DNA of 64,000 bases from an uncultured Eubacteriales bacterium (GTDB lineage Bacteria; Bacillota; Clostridia; Christensenellales; Aristaeellaceae): positions 44,701-108,700 of the forward strand of contig ONJM01000012.1 of the NCBI GenBank assembly GCA_900318145.1, written 5' to 3'. How positions within the stretch are numbered: position 1 is the stretch's first letter; each line of letters starts with the position of its first letter. Below the pieces are notes generated by a model. It had not been told where the DNA came from. It searched no databases and saw only the letters and a list, made by a program, of their open reading frames with translations. This document shows, piece after piece, positions 56,854 through 64,000 of the stretch. Made by a program: the position numbers and the translations under genes.

Positions 56854-58665
56854 TCATGTGTTATCCGATACTTTGACACAGGTTCCTTCGGTAATACCGT
56901 TTTCATTGAAAGCATCCACACGCACAAAGACGTCCCGGCCCTTCATCAGGGCGCCGATGCGCTTGTCTCCCGGCCGGAATACCATACAGCTGTGGTACAG
57001 CTTGTCAGAGCTGCTGCCAAAGAGAATATTGTAGCCTACAGTATCCTCCTGGCTCCGGATGGATACCGTCATGTCCAGGTCGCCGTTTCTCCCGGCGGTA
57101 AAGACCGGAACAGCAGGACTGCTGCCGTTTCCCAGGCCAAAGACGCGCAGGCCGGATACGCAAGGGCGCTGGCCGTAGGGAACAGCCATATCTGAAAGCC
57201 GGAGACAGCGGACAGCAATGCCCTCCTCCCGAATGATCAGGTCGTGGGAGAGATCGGTCTGCGCATTGGACTTGTCCTCAATAATGAACCAGTGTTCGCC
57301 GTCGGCGCTGCCTTCCAGCCTCCATTGGGTCAGCAGATCGCGTTCCTCAATATATCTCGCCTGGCTGGTGCCGGTAATGGGGCCGGGGCAGGGAATATCG
57401 ATCCTGTCATCGGCAAAGTTGATCTGAATGGCATGTACATCAAAGACCTTGCCAAGATCCAGCATCAGCCATTCATCCCGGCTGCAGGACGCTGACTGCC
57501 ACCAGGTCCGCACGTTCTCCTCCGCGGCTTTTTCCGGCTCATGGCCCGTCACGCAGGAGGAAGCTGTGACCTGTTTGCCCGCACTGAGCAGCATCCATTC
57601 CGGATCCCGCCAGGGATCCTGTTTCAGACTGTCCACAGCCAGGGGCCAGTCGCCGTAGCGCTGGTTGCAGAAGAGCTCACCGTCCGCGTCGAAGCCGGCC
57701 GGCCAGATGCCCACCCTGCGTTCAAAATCGTGATTCACGCTGATGCGCATGGTGGCTGCGTGCCACCAGTTGCCCTGCTTATCCTGCATGGTGGAACCGT
57801 GGCCTGCCCCGGGCAGGAAGCCGCCGGGTTTATAAGAGTAAGGATTATTGCCGGCCAGCGTGAAGGGCCCGAGCGGGCTGTCCGATATATACACGCCGTC
57901 AGAATAAATGTTGTACTGGGTGCCGGAACAGGCATACTGCAGATAATATTTTCCGGAATGCTTGTCCATCCACGCGCCTTCGATATAGGGTCTGCGGGAG
58001 AACATCCCCCGGATCAGCGGTTTCAGATGCTCCGGAATCCGGCTTTCATCCACGCCCTGACGCCTGTGGAAGGCGGCGCAGGCAGCGTCAATCTCTGCTT
58101 CGGAAGCGGGCAGCTGACTGTTGTCTTCTCCAACCCGCTCATAGCCGATTTCAAAAGGATGCCCCTCCACCAGGGCTGCCTTTTCGCCAATGGGCTGCAT
58201 GGTTTCCGGATCCAGTTCCACTCCCCAGATGGGGGTGATGTTGGAGCAGCCCCAGTAGAAATATACCCGGCCGTCATCGTCGACAAACAGGTTGGGGTCC
58301 CAGAAGGGAAAGGTGCCGGGGATTTTTTCATAAGGCCCGTTCAGGATATCCTTTGTGCGCCAGCGGTCACAGTTCTCTTCCCGGCGGGACGCGCAGAAAT
58401 AGACCCAGTCGCCCATCACCCGTACGTCCGGCGCATAGTCGTACAGAGGCAATTCTCCGGGAAGCCGGTGATTCTCCCAGTGCACCAGATCCTCAGAGAC
58501 CCATACTCCGAGCGTCATGGAGGCAAAGATATAGTATCGGCCCCGGAAGCAGATCATAGAAGGATCAGCGGCCTCCCGGCAGATTTTTAGCTGCCCGTGA
58601 AGCCGGGGATCCGCGTTGAACTGATAACGGTAGTTAATGTTCACCGGATTGCAGAAAACGGCCAT
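56854..58665 (-). CDS. GH43-family glycosidase with discoidin-like and Fn3-like domains
   Basis: A 603-residue protein with no signal peptide. The five-bladed GH43 domain (about 1-340) keeps its three acids: Asp in REAADPSMICF, Asp in FWDPNLFVDDDG and Glu in YIEGAWMDK. A discoidin/F5-8C-like domain (about 365-500, ending near GLRVFGLGN) and an Fn3-like tail follow. GH43 members are arabinofuranosidases or xylosidases. ATG 58665 follows GGAGAG; a GTG two codons upstream is less likely. It is the last gene of the five-gene glycan operon and should act on oligosaccharides in the cytoplasm. Confidence 0.88.
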   Translation of the reverse strand: MAVFCNPVNINYRYQFNADPRLHGQLKICREAADPSMICFRGRYYIFASMTLGVWVSEDLVHWENHRLPGELPLYDYAPDVRVMGDWVYFCASRREENCDRWRTKDILNGPYEKIPGTFPFWDPNLFVDDDGRVYFYWGCSNITPIWGVELDPETMQPIGEKAALVEGHPFEIGYERVGEDNSQLPASEAEIDAACAAFHRRQGVDESRIPEHLKPLIRGMFSRRPYIEGAWMDKHSGKYYLQYACSGTQYNIYSDGVYISDSPLGPFTLAGNNPYSYKPGGFLPGAGHGSTMQDKQGNWWHAATMRISVNHDFERRVGIWPAGFDADGELFCNQRYGDWPLAVDSLKQDPWRDPEWMLLSAGKQVTASSCVTGHEPEKAAEENVRTWWQSASCSRDEWLMLDLGKVFDVHAIQINFADDRIDIPCPGPITGTSQARYIEERDLLTQWRLEGSADGEHWFIIEDKSNAQTDLSHDLIIREEGIAVRCLRLSDMAVPYGQRPCVSGLRVFGLGNGSSPAVPVFTAGRNGDLDMTVSIRSQEDTVGYNILFGSSSDKLYHSCMVFRPGDKRIGALMKGRDVFVRVDAFNENGITEGTCVKVSDNT

Positions 58666-58684
58666 GTGCACCTCTCCTTTTTGA

Positions 58685-60331
58685 TTACGCGTAGCTGAAG
58701 AATGTTACGTGCAGCGCACCGGGACGGTCCAGCTGCAGATGAGCGGTCTCATCTCCGTTCAAACGGCGGCCGGGAATCCATTTCCCGTTGTCAAAGACGC
58801 CTTCTTCCACTTGCAGGAAGTCCAGATTCGGCTGATCATGAACAAGTGATTCAAAAGACAGACCGCAGGCGTTGCCGAGAACATAGCATTCTGTGGAACT
58901 GACGGCCAGGCACAGGCAGGCACCGTCAGCGCGGGGGTTTGTGGGTCCCTGGAATGAAACAGTCAGGCGGAATCCCTCAAAATCCATGCAGGGCTGCCGG
59001 GAAAGAAGAGGATTACTGCCCTGGCCGGGAGAAACAGAATCCGTCTCGGCCGACAAAGCCTGCAAACGGTCTGTTCCATAGGCTTCCGAAATCAGGGGAA
59101 GCATATTCAGCAGAAGCTGACCGACAGCCTGGTATTCCTCCTGATTCTGAGGCGTTTTCAGCGCGGGATCGGAAACATCCATCCCGAACAAAAAACCCTG
59201 AACGGCAGTGAATGGCTTTCCGATGTCATCAAAGCCGAAGGGAGAATAGCAGGCGGCATGATAATGGCCGATGGTATACAGCAGCCTCGGCGCGCAATAG
59301 CTGTGGGTCGCGGATTCCGGGATGAATAACGCGTTGCCCCGGCGGGTATATTCATCACAGACGGCCTTAAACTGCGGCACATAGATATCCGGACAGTAAA
59401 CGCTGATGGACGGGGCGCAGACATCCCATACCTCGTGGACCCGGGAAACAGGACCGCCGGTCGGGTAGGTTCCGGGCGCGCCTCCCTTATCCAGCCAGCA
59501 GTTGACTGCCAGGGGCAAATCATAGACAGCTTTGCCCGCGGATGCCACAGTCTCCACATAACCGGCCACATGGTACGCGGAGAAGATTTCTTCAGCCGCG
59601 GGTCCGAACACTTCCCGCCAGGTACCACTGCCGGCTCCCTGCTCAACAGCTGCGCGGACATCATCCACCATGGTCTCTGTATGCGACTTCATATATGCGG
59701 CAAACGCCGGGGGCACAGGCGACTCAAAAGCGATGTCCGCAGCGTCGGATACCTCCCGGGCTGCTCCGAGCAGGCCGGTTTCATTCTCGACCTGCACGGC
59801 GACCACCGTCTGCTCCTGGCCGTCAAAAGCTTTCAGAAAACGCATAAAGGCTGCGAAAGCCCTGGCGTCACACCGGGCAGTTTCAAGACCCAGGTAGGAG
59901 AGGGTTGTATACGGAATTCTGACCGGGAAGCCGGGAGAGACCGCGCGGCCGGCCTTGTTTTTACCTTTTTCAATCTGCGCCCGGGGGAAGCGTTTCAGAT
60001 CCTGCTTCACCCAGCCCGGCGCATACATGCATTCCGCATTCTTCCAGCTGCCGAACCAGAGGAAAACGATGCGCATATTCCGTTCCCTGGCCTGCAGGAT
60101 CAGCGCCTGCGGCAGGGAGAAATCGAAGGTTCCTTCCATGGGCTCCACCGTTTCCCAGGCAACTGGCAGCAGCAGCGCGTTCATACCCAGCCGGCCGGCG
60201 ATTTCCCAGATATGCTCCATATAAGCGGGGGAAGAGGAATCGGAATTATGCACCTCTCCTGCCAGCAGGGGGAAGGGCCTGCCGTCCAAAGTCAGGACTT
60301 TTTTACTGCCAACGGTTTCAATTCTGATCAA
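58685..60331 (-). CDS. GH35/GH42-like beta-galactosidase (DUF5597-type)
   Basis: A 548-residue cytoplasmic glycosidase with a TIM barrel. The acid/base Glu is in VAVQVENETG and the nucleophile Glu in LFIPESATHS; FPLLAGEVHNSDSSSP and LLPVAWETVEPMEG are usual at the start of GH35-like proteins with a DUF5597 C-terminal domain (about 400-548). It probably removes terminal beta-galactose. The start is a TTG at 60331, since no ATG precedes the conserved N terminus; AAGGAG lies 12 bases upstream, a rather long spacing. It follows GH78 by 17 bp. Confidence 0.85.
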   Translation of the reverse strand: MIRIETVGSKKVLTLDGRPFPLLAGEVHNSDSSSPAYMEHIWEIAGRLGMNALLLPVAWETVEPMEGTFDFSLPQALILQARERNMRIVFLWFGSWKNAECMYAPGWVKQDLKRFPRAQIEKGKNKAGRAVSPGFPVRIPYTTLSYLGLETARCDARAFAAFMRFLKAFDGQEQTVVAVQVENETGLLGAAREVSDAADIAFESPVPPAFAAYMKSHTETMVDDVRAAVEQGAGSGTWREVFGPAAEEIFSAYHVAGYVETVASAGKAVYDLPLAVNCWLDKGGAPGTYPTGGPVSRVHEVWDVCAPSISVYCPDIYVPQFKAVCDEYTRRGNALFIPESATHSYCAPRLLYTIGHYHAACYSPFGFDDIGKPFTAVQGFLFGMDVSDPALKTPQNQEEYQAVGQLLLNMLPLISEAYGTDRLQALSAETDSVSPGQGSNPLLSRQPCMDFEGFRLTVSFQGPTNPRADGACLCLAVSSTECYVLGNACGLSFESLVHDQPNLDFLQVEEGVFDNGKWIPGRRLNGDETAHLQLDRPGALHVTFFSYA

Positions 60332-60348
60332 GGCTTATGCTCGCTCCT

Positions 60349-62607
60349 TCAGTTTATTTCCGTCCGGTATGTACCGCGCTCCAGGCTCTGTACTGTCCCA
60401 TCCGGCAGAATCAGTTCCGACGCCACCGGTACTTCTCCTTCAAAAATGATCTTTTGCTCTTCATAGTGCCATTCGCTGCGAATGATACCCACCGGTGAAT
60501 GCCACTCTGCCCTGGCCCAGCCCAGCGAGGAATGCGGACAGGGGCGAACGGTCAGTCTGCCCGCCTCCAGCTGAATGCCGCATATACCGCCCATCAGCCA
60601 TCCGCAGATGGCTCCATAGGAATAATGGTTCAGTGAATCGTGCACAGTGCCGTCGGGACGAATGCCGTCCCAGGTTTCCCAGATGGTGGTGGCGCCCTGC
60701 TTCACTTCGTACAGCCAGCCGGGGCAATCCTTCTGCAGAAGCAGTTTGCAGGCGGTATCAATATGCCCGTTTTCCGCCAGCACCCGGCACAGGTCCGGGG
60801 TGGACAGGAAACCGGTGTTCAAATGATAACCGTTCCTGACAACCAGTTCGTTCAGGCTGTCCGCCGCCTGCCGGATTTCATCCCCGTCCAGCAATCCAAA
60901 GGCGATGGGACGAACATATTCGCATTGCCTGCCGGATGAAATTATTCCGTCCTTTGTGCAGGTGAAGCGATAAGCTTTTTTTGCGTTTCCGGCTATTTCA
61001 GCGTAACGCGAAGCATCCTCTGACCTCCCCAGGATTCCCGCAATCCGTGCCAATAAAGAAGCGGAACGATAATAATAAGCGGTGGCCACTTCCGGTGCGC
61101 CGTCCATGGCGTTTTTCCGCATGGCGAGCATATTGTCCACATCCGGCTCGCACCATTCGCCAAAGTGGAAACCCTGGTCTGCCAGGTATTCCTTCCAGGG
61201 ATTGCTTTCGTTCTGAGACCTTGTTTTCTCCCTTGCCCGGTTTTCGCAGAATGCCAGCCAGCGGGTCATCATATCGTAGTTTTCTTCCAGGACAGCCGGA
61301 TCCCCGTAAGCCTGATACAGCGCCCAGGGCACCAGAATACAGGCATCGCCCCAGCCGGCGCTGCCCTGAAGCATCAGAGCGATCTGATCCCGCTTGTCGT
61401 TGACGGGTGCGACGTTGGCAATCAGGCCGTTTTCCGCCTGCGCCAGCCGGCATTCGCCCAGCCATTTGCGCAGTACAGGATAACAGTCCATGAGATAAAC
61501 GGCGGTGGAAGCAAATACACCCGCGTCGCCTGTCCAGCCCGCGCGCTCTCTTGTCGGGCAGTCAGTGGGAATATCGCAGAAATTGGAGCGCATGCTCCAC
61601 AGGCAGTTGTGAAACAACTGGTTTACATCCCGGTTCCCGCATTCGAAAAACCCCGTCCGGGGCATCTGGGAATATACGGCAATGGCGGTGAACTGAGCAT
61701 CCGCCAGATCAGCATCCGTTTCTACCCTGGCATAGCGGAACCCATGGATGGTGAAGCTGGGTTTATACACGTTCAGGCCGTCTTTGCAGGTGTATTCGAT
61801 TTTCTGGGGAATGCCGCCGCTTTTGTTGCGATCCCCGGGCTCAAAGTTGCTCTGGGTGAAATTGCCGTTTTCATCCAGGGTTTCCCCGTGCCAAAGGGTA
61901 ATTTTCCTGCCTGCTTCGGCGGTGACGCGAAGCTCCGTATAGCCTGCCAGGTTCTGGCCGAAATCAACGACCGTTTCACCATTCGGCGTTCTGATGATGC
62001 GGCCGGGGAAACGTTCCTGCTCCAGAACAGGTACGCTTTCCGTGGGAGCCAGGCTGGAATAACCGAAATCCTGCACTGTGACCCCATGCCAGGCCGTAAT
62101 ATCCTCCAGCCGCGCGTCATAGACTTCGCCGATTTCCAGGTCGTTCTCACGGACAGGGCCCATCTGGCTGGCTTCCCACTGTTCATCGCTGCACAGGATG
62201 ACTGTTCCGTTCAATTCAATCTGACACAGCAAAGCCAGGTCGCTGCCGTAATAATTCCGCAGGCCGTCGATGCCCACACCGCCCCGATACCAGCCATCGC
62301 CCAGAATCACGGTCAGCTCGTTTTCGCCTTTCTTTAACAGTTCGGTTACTTCATAGCATTGCACTGTCAGCCGCCTGCGGTAATCCCCGGTACCGGGAGC
62401 CAGTACAAAACCACCTACCCGCGTCCCGTTCAGGAAAGCGGCATACAGGCCGTGACAGGTGATGTACAGACATGCGCCGGCCGGATCGGCGACAAAAAAA
62501 CGTTTACGCAAATAGGACGCAGGCTGCCTCGCTTCAGCGTCGTGGGGCAATTCCGGGTTGATCCATTTTGCCTGCCAGACAGGCAGGACGGCGTTCCTGA
62601 TCAACAT
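60349..62607 (-). CDS. GH78 alpha-L-rhamnosidase
   Basis: A 752-residue cytoplasmic enzyme. Bac_rhamnosid_N-like beta domains come first (YLRKRFFVADPAGACLYITCHGLYAAFLNGTRVG), then a concanavalin-like domain, the (alpha/alpha)6 barrel (about 330-660) and a C-terminal beta domain. The GH78 hallmark is IPTDCPTRERAGWTGDAG with the catalytic acid, and GATTIWETWDG holds the second Glu. It removes terminal rhamnose, for example from pectin side chains. It is somewhat shorter than many GH78 enzymes (about 870-950) because N-terminal modules are few. It follows the isomerase gene by 1 bp. Confidence 0.93.
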   Translation of the reverse strand: MLIRNAVLPVWQAKWINPELPHDAEARQPASYLRKRFFVADPAGACLYITCHGLYAAFLNGTRVGGFVLAPGTGDYRRRLTVQCYEVTELLKKGENELTVILGDGWYRGGVGIDGLRNYYGSDLALLCQIELNGTVILCSDEQWEASQMGPVRENDLEIGEVYDARLEDITAWHGVTVQDFGYSSLAPTESVPVLEQERFPGRIIRTPNGETVVDFGQNLAGYTELRVTAEAGRKITLWHGETLDENGNFTQSNFEPGDRNKSGGIPQKIEYTCKDGLNVYKPSFTIHGFRYARVETDADLADAQFTAIAVYSQMPRTGFFECGNRDVNQLFHNCLWSMRSNFCDIPTDCPTRERAGWTGDAGVFASTAVYLMDCYPVLRKWLGECRLAQAENGLIANVAPVNDKRDQIALMLQGSAGWGDACILVPWALYQAYGDPAVLEENYDMMTRWLAFCENRAREKTRSQNESNPWKEYLADQGFHFGEWCEPDVDNMLAMRKNAMDGAPEVATAYYYRSASLLARIAGILGRSEDASRYAEIAGNAKKAYRFTCTKDGIISSGRQCEYVRPIAFGLLDGDEIRQAADSLNELVVRNGYHLNTGFLSTPDLCRVLAENGHIDTACKLLLQKDCPGWLYEVKQGATTIWETWDGIRPDGTVHDSLNHYSYGAICGWLMGGICGIQLEAGRLTVRPCPHSSLGWARAEWHSPVGIIRSEWHYEEQKIIFEGEVPVASELILPDGTVQSLERGTYRTEIN

Positions 62608-62608
62608 G

Positions 62609-63454
62609 TCAGCACCTCTCTTTCAGCCATTCCGCGCTGAGCTCCAGGCTTTTGACGGGGTCTTTGCCGATCCAGTTCCTGTGGCTTTCCAGCACGACAG
62701 CCTCGATGCCGTTCTGCAGGGCAATGTCCTTCAGCCCATCCAGATCCATATTGCCTGTGCCCAATTCGACGCTGTCCTGTCTGAGAATCGGCGTCATGGC
62801 CGGGCCGCTCCGGCGGCAGCCACGGTCAGTAATGTGCCACAGCTTCATGCGGTTTCCCAGGCGGCGCATCCACTCCCCGGCGTCCGCGCCGCCGTCCGCG
62901 AACCAGAAGCTGTCAAACTCAAAACCAACATAAGCCGGATCGGTTTCAGAAAGCAGCAGGTCATAAGCACGCAGACCCGGCCTCACCTGCAGCAGCTCCA
63001 CATTGTGATTGTGGTACAGCAGGGAAAGTCCCATCTTTTTCAGGCCTTCGCCTGCCTTGCTGAGCCGGGCCGCCAGCTCCCGCACGGCCTTTTCATCGCC
63101 GTAATCGAACCGGTACATGCCGGTGATGACCAGCTTGTCCGTGCCGAGTTCCCTGGCTTCCTCCGCCACGGCGTCCGGTTCCCTTTCCAGACTGCCCAGA
63201 TCGGTGTGCAGGCTGATGGCGGACAGATCCGCTTCCCGCATGAGCTTTTTCCAGTCCAGATTCCCGCCCTTGCCGGTGGGCATGCCCGCCGCTCGGGTCA
63301 TCATGCGGACCATCAGGGAAGAAGGATGAATCATGAAGCGATTGAGCTCAAGACCGTCGTAACCGGCGGCCTTGATGCGCTGCAGCGTCGCGCGGGCAGC
63401 GGTTTCGCTGCCCGTCACGGTCCCCAACATGATTTGCTGTACTGCTTTTCTCAT
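62609..63454 (-). CDS. Sugar phosphate isomerase/epimerase (AP-endonuclease 2 fold)
   Basis: A 281-residue TIM-barrel protein of the xylose-isomerase-like superfamily. Metal ligands appear as Glu in YDGLELNRF, His and Glu in SLLYHNHNVELL, Asp in FEFDSFWF, His in LWHITD and Glu in VVLESHRN. It probably isomerises or epimerises a sugar freed by the neighbouring glycosidases, but the substrate cannot be named. ATGA links it to the upstream GH2 gene and one base separates it from GH78, so it is central to the operon. Confidence 0.87.
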   Translation of the reverse strand: MRKAVQQIMLGTVTGSETAARATLQRIKAAGYDGLELNRFMIHPSSLMVRMMTRAAGMPTGKGGNLDWKKLMREADLSAISLHTDLGSLEREPDAVAEEARELGTDKLVITGMYRFDYGDEKAVRELAARLSKAGEGLKKMGLSLLYHNHNVELLQVRPGLRAYDLLLSETDPAYVGFEFDSFWFADGGADAGEWMRRLGNRMKLWHITDRGCRRSGPAMTPILRQDSVELGTGNMDLDGLKDIALQNGIEAVVLESHRNWIGKDPVKSLELSAEWLKERC

Positions 63455-64000
63455 TTTTTGATCCCCTGCAAAATGCGGTTCAGCTGCTTGATGCTCTCCT
63501 CATCCGCGCCGCCCTGTTTGAGCAGGCTCATCATGGTCATGCGGCCCATCATGCGCTGGAGCGCAGGATTATCCTTCACCGCGTCGGCTACGTCGCCCCG
63601 TTCGGAAGCACCTTTTGCCATCATCTGGCTGACGATGGCTCCTGCCCGGGGATGCTGACGGATCTCACCCAGAGTGTCCATGATGGAGAAACAGGTCGGG
63701 TCAATATCATCGCTGTCAAACCAGTTGGTGACGGAAGCGGCAGCTTTGTTGAAAATGTAGCTCTCATCGGGCTCAGAAACCCGACGGATACACATGCTGT
63801 CGTGTGCGTCACCTGCAAAGGCTTCAATCAGGTGCTCACCCAGCAGCGGGATGCAGAAGCGGAATACGGTTTCCCCATCCTGTTCGCCAACGAACGCTCC
63901 ATCTACATACAGCTTCACATGCGGCTGATTGGAATACACCTTGATTTCGGTCTCCTCCTCGCAGCGGTTGATATACCGCTTGCCGCACAGATGGACGAAG
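63451..64000 (-). CDS. GH2-family glycosidase, C-terminal part (cut by window edge)
   Basis: The frame is open from the right edge, so only the last 182 residues are seen. FVHLCGKRYINRCEEETEIKVYSNQPHVKLYVDGAFVGEQDGETVFRF is the bacterial Ig-like domain near the end of GH2 beta-galactosidases or glucuronidases, giving the family. The last 90 residues (FDSDDIDPTCFSIMDTLGEIRQHPRAGAIVSQMMAKGAS onwards) are a helical extension I have not seen described; it is Met-rich and ends NRILQGIKK. Its stop overlaps the isomerase start (ATGA). The catalytic domain lies outside the window. Confidence 0.75.
   Translation of the reverse strand, partial: FVHLCGKRYINRCEEETEIKVYSNQPHVKLYVDGAFVGEQDGETVFRFCIPLLGEHLIEAFAGDAHDSMCIRRVSEPDESYIFNKAAASVTNWFDSDDIDPTCFSIMDTLGEIRQHPRAGAIVSQMMAKGASERGDVADAVKDNPALQRMMGRMTMMSLLKQGGADEESIKQLNRILQGIKK

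Overview
The window looks like the chromosome of an anaerobic, gut- or rumen-type member of the Clostridia (Bacillota), moderately GC-rich. A Christensenellales/Aristaeella-like bacterium is my best guess, but no marker gene here fixes the taxon. Supporting signs are strong AGGAGG ribosome sites, consensus TTGACA-17-TATAAT promoters, a glycyl-radical enzyme with its activase, a sensory [FeFe] hydrogenase, CsoR/CopA copper control and a glycan-degrading operon. No rRNA, tRNA, CRISPR array, insertion sequence or prophage gene was seen.

1-10 kb is a nucleoside/deoxyribose salvage island. It holds deoB (cut by the left edge), deoD, a BMP-type nucleoside-binding protein, the YjjW/YjjI glycyl-radical pair, a three-gene BMP-type ABC transporter, deoC and cdd. 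Import, phosphorolysis, pentomutase, aldolase and cytidine deamination together route deoxynucleosides to glyceraldehyde-3-phosphate and acetaldehyde.

10-20 kb holds a STAS-kinase fusion next to a secreted type I pullulanase, a wall-anchored serine hydrolase with three peptidoglycan-binding repeats, a MerR regulator, and an M28 peptidase - ParB/HAD - HAD operon. 20-30 kb holds Rrf2-iscS-iscU with a clear operator-promoter, nudC, ribokinase, a nitroreductase, a GNAT enzyme, and purF followed by a PEP-synthase-like ATP-grasp protein. 30-36 kb is a minus-strand block: csoR, copA (fused in frame to a CopZ domain), a sugar kinase, a PAP2 phosphatase and a membrane-bound XRE regulator.

36-47 kb holds a metallophosphoesterase, a second nitroreductase under a MerR-type promoter, a MATE exporter, AzlCD, a group-C-like sensory [FeFe]-hydrogenase operon (thioredoxin-like ferredoxin, HydS, PP2C phosphatase), a ZIP transporter, a Cof phosphatase and MscS. 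47.9-51.2 kb is a worn redox island with gene scraps (TetR, aldo/keto reductase, flavin-reductase-like, DUF4405) around intact DUF362, ArsP-type permease and exported flavodoxin genes. 51-64 kb carries two Gfo/Idh/MocA oxidoreductases, a hydrolase, an HD phosphohydrolase, a two-component system and a minus-strand glycan operon (GH2 - isomerase/epimerase - GH78 - GH35/42-like - GH43) that suggests use of rhamnose-, arabinose- and galactose-bearing plant polysaccharide.

The leads I rate highest are: four matching TTGACTTAGAG sites that look like a small local MerR regulon; the ParB/HAD fusion beside its HAD paralogue; the copA-copZ fusion that still carries the old copZ ribosome site; and the hairpin that forms the predicted 5' end of the purF transcript.
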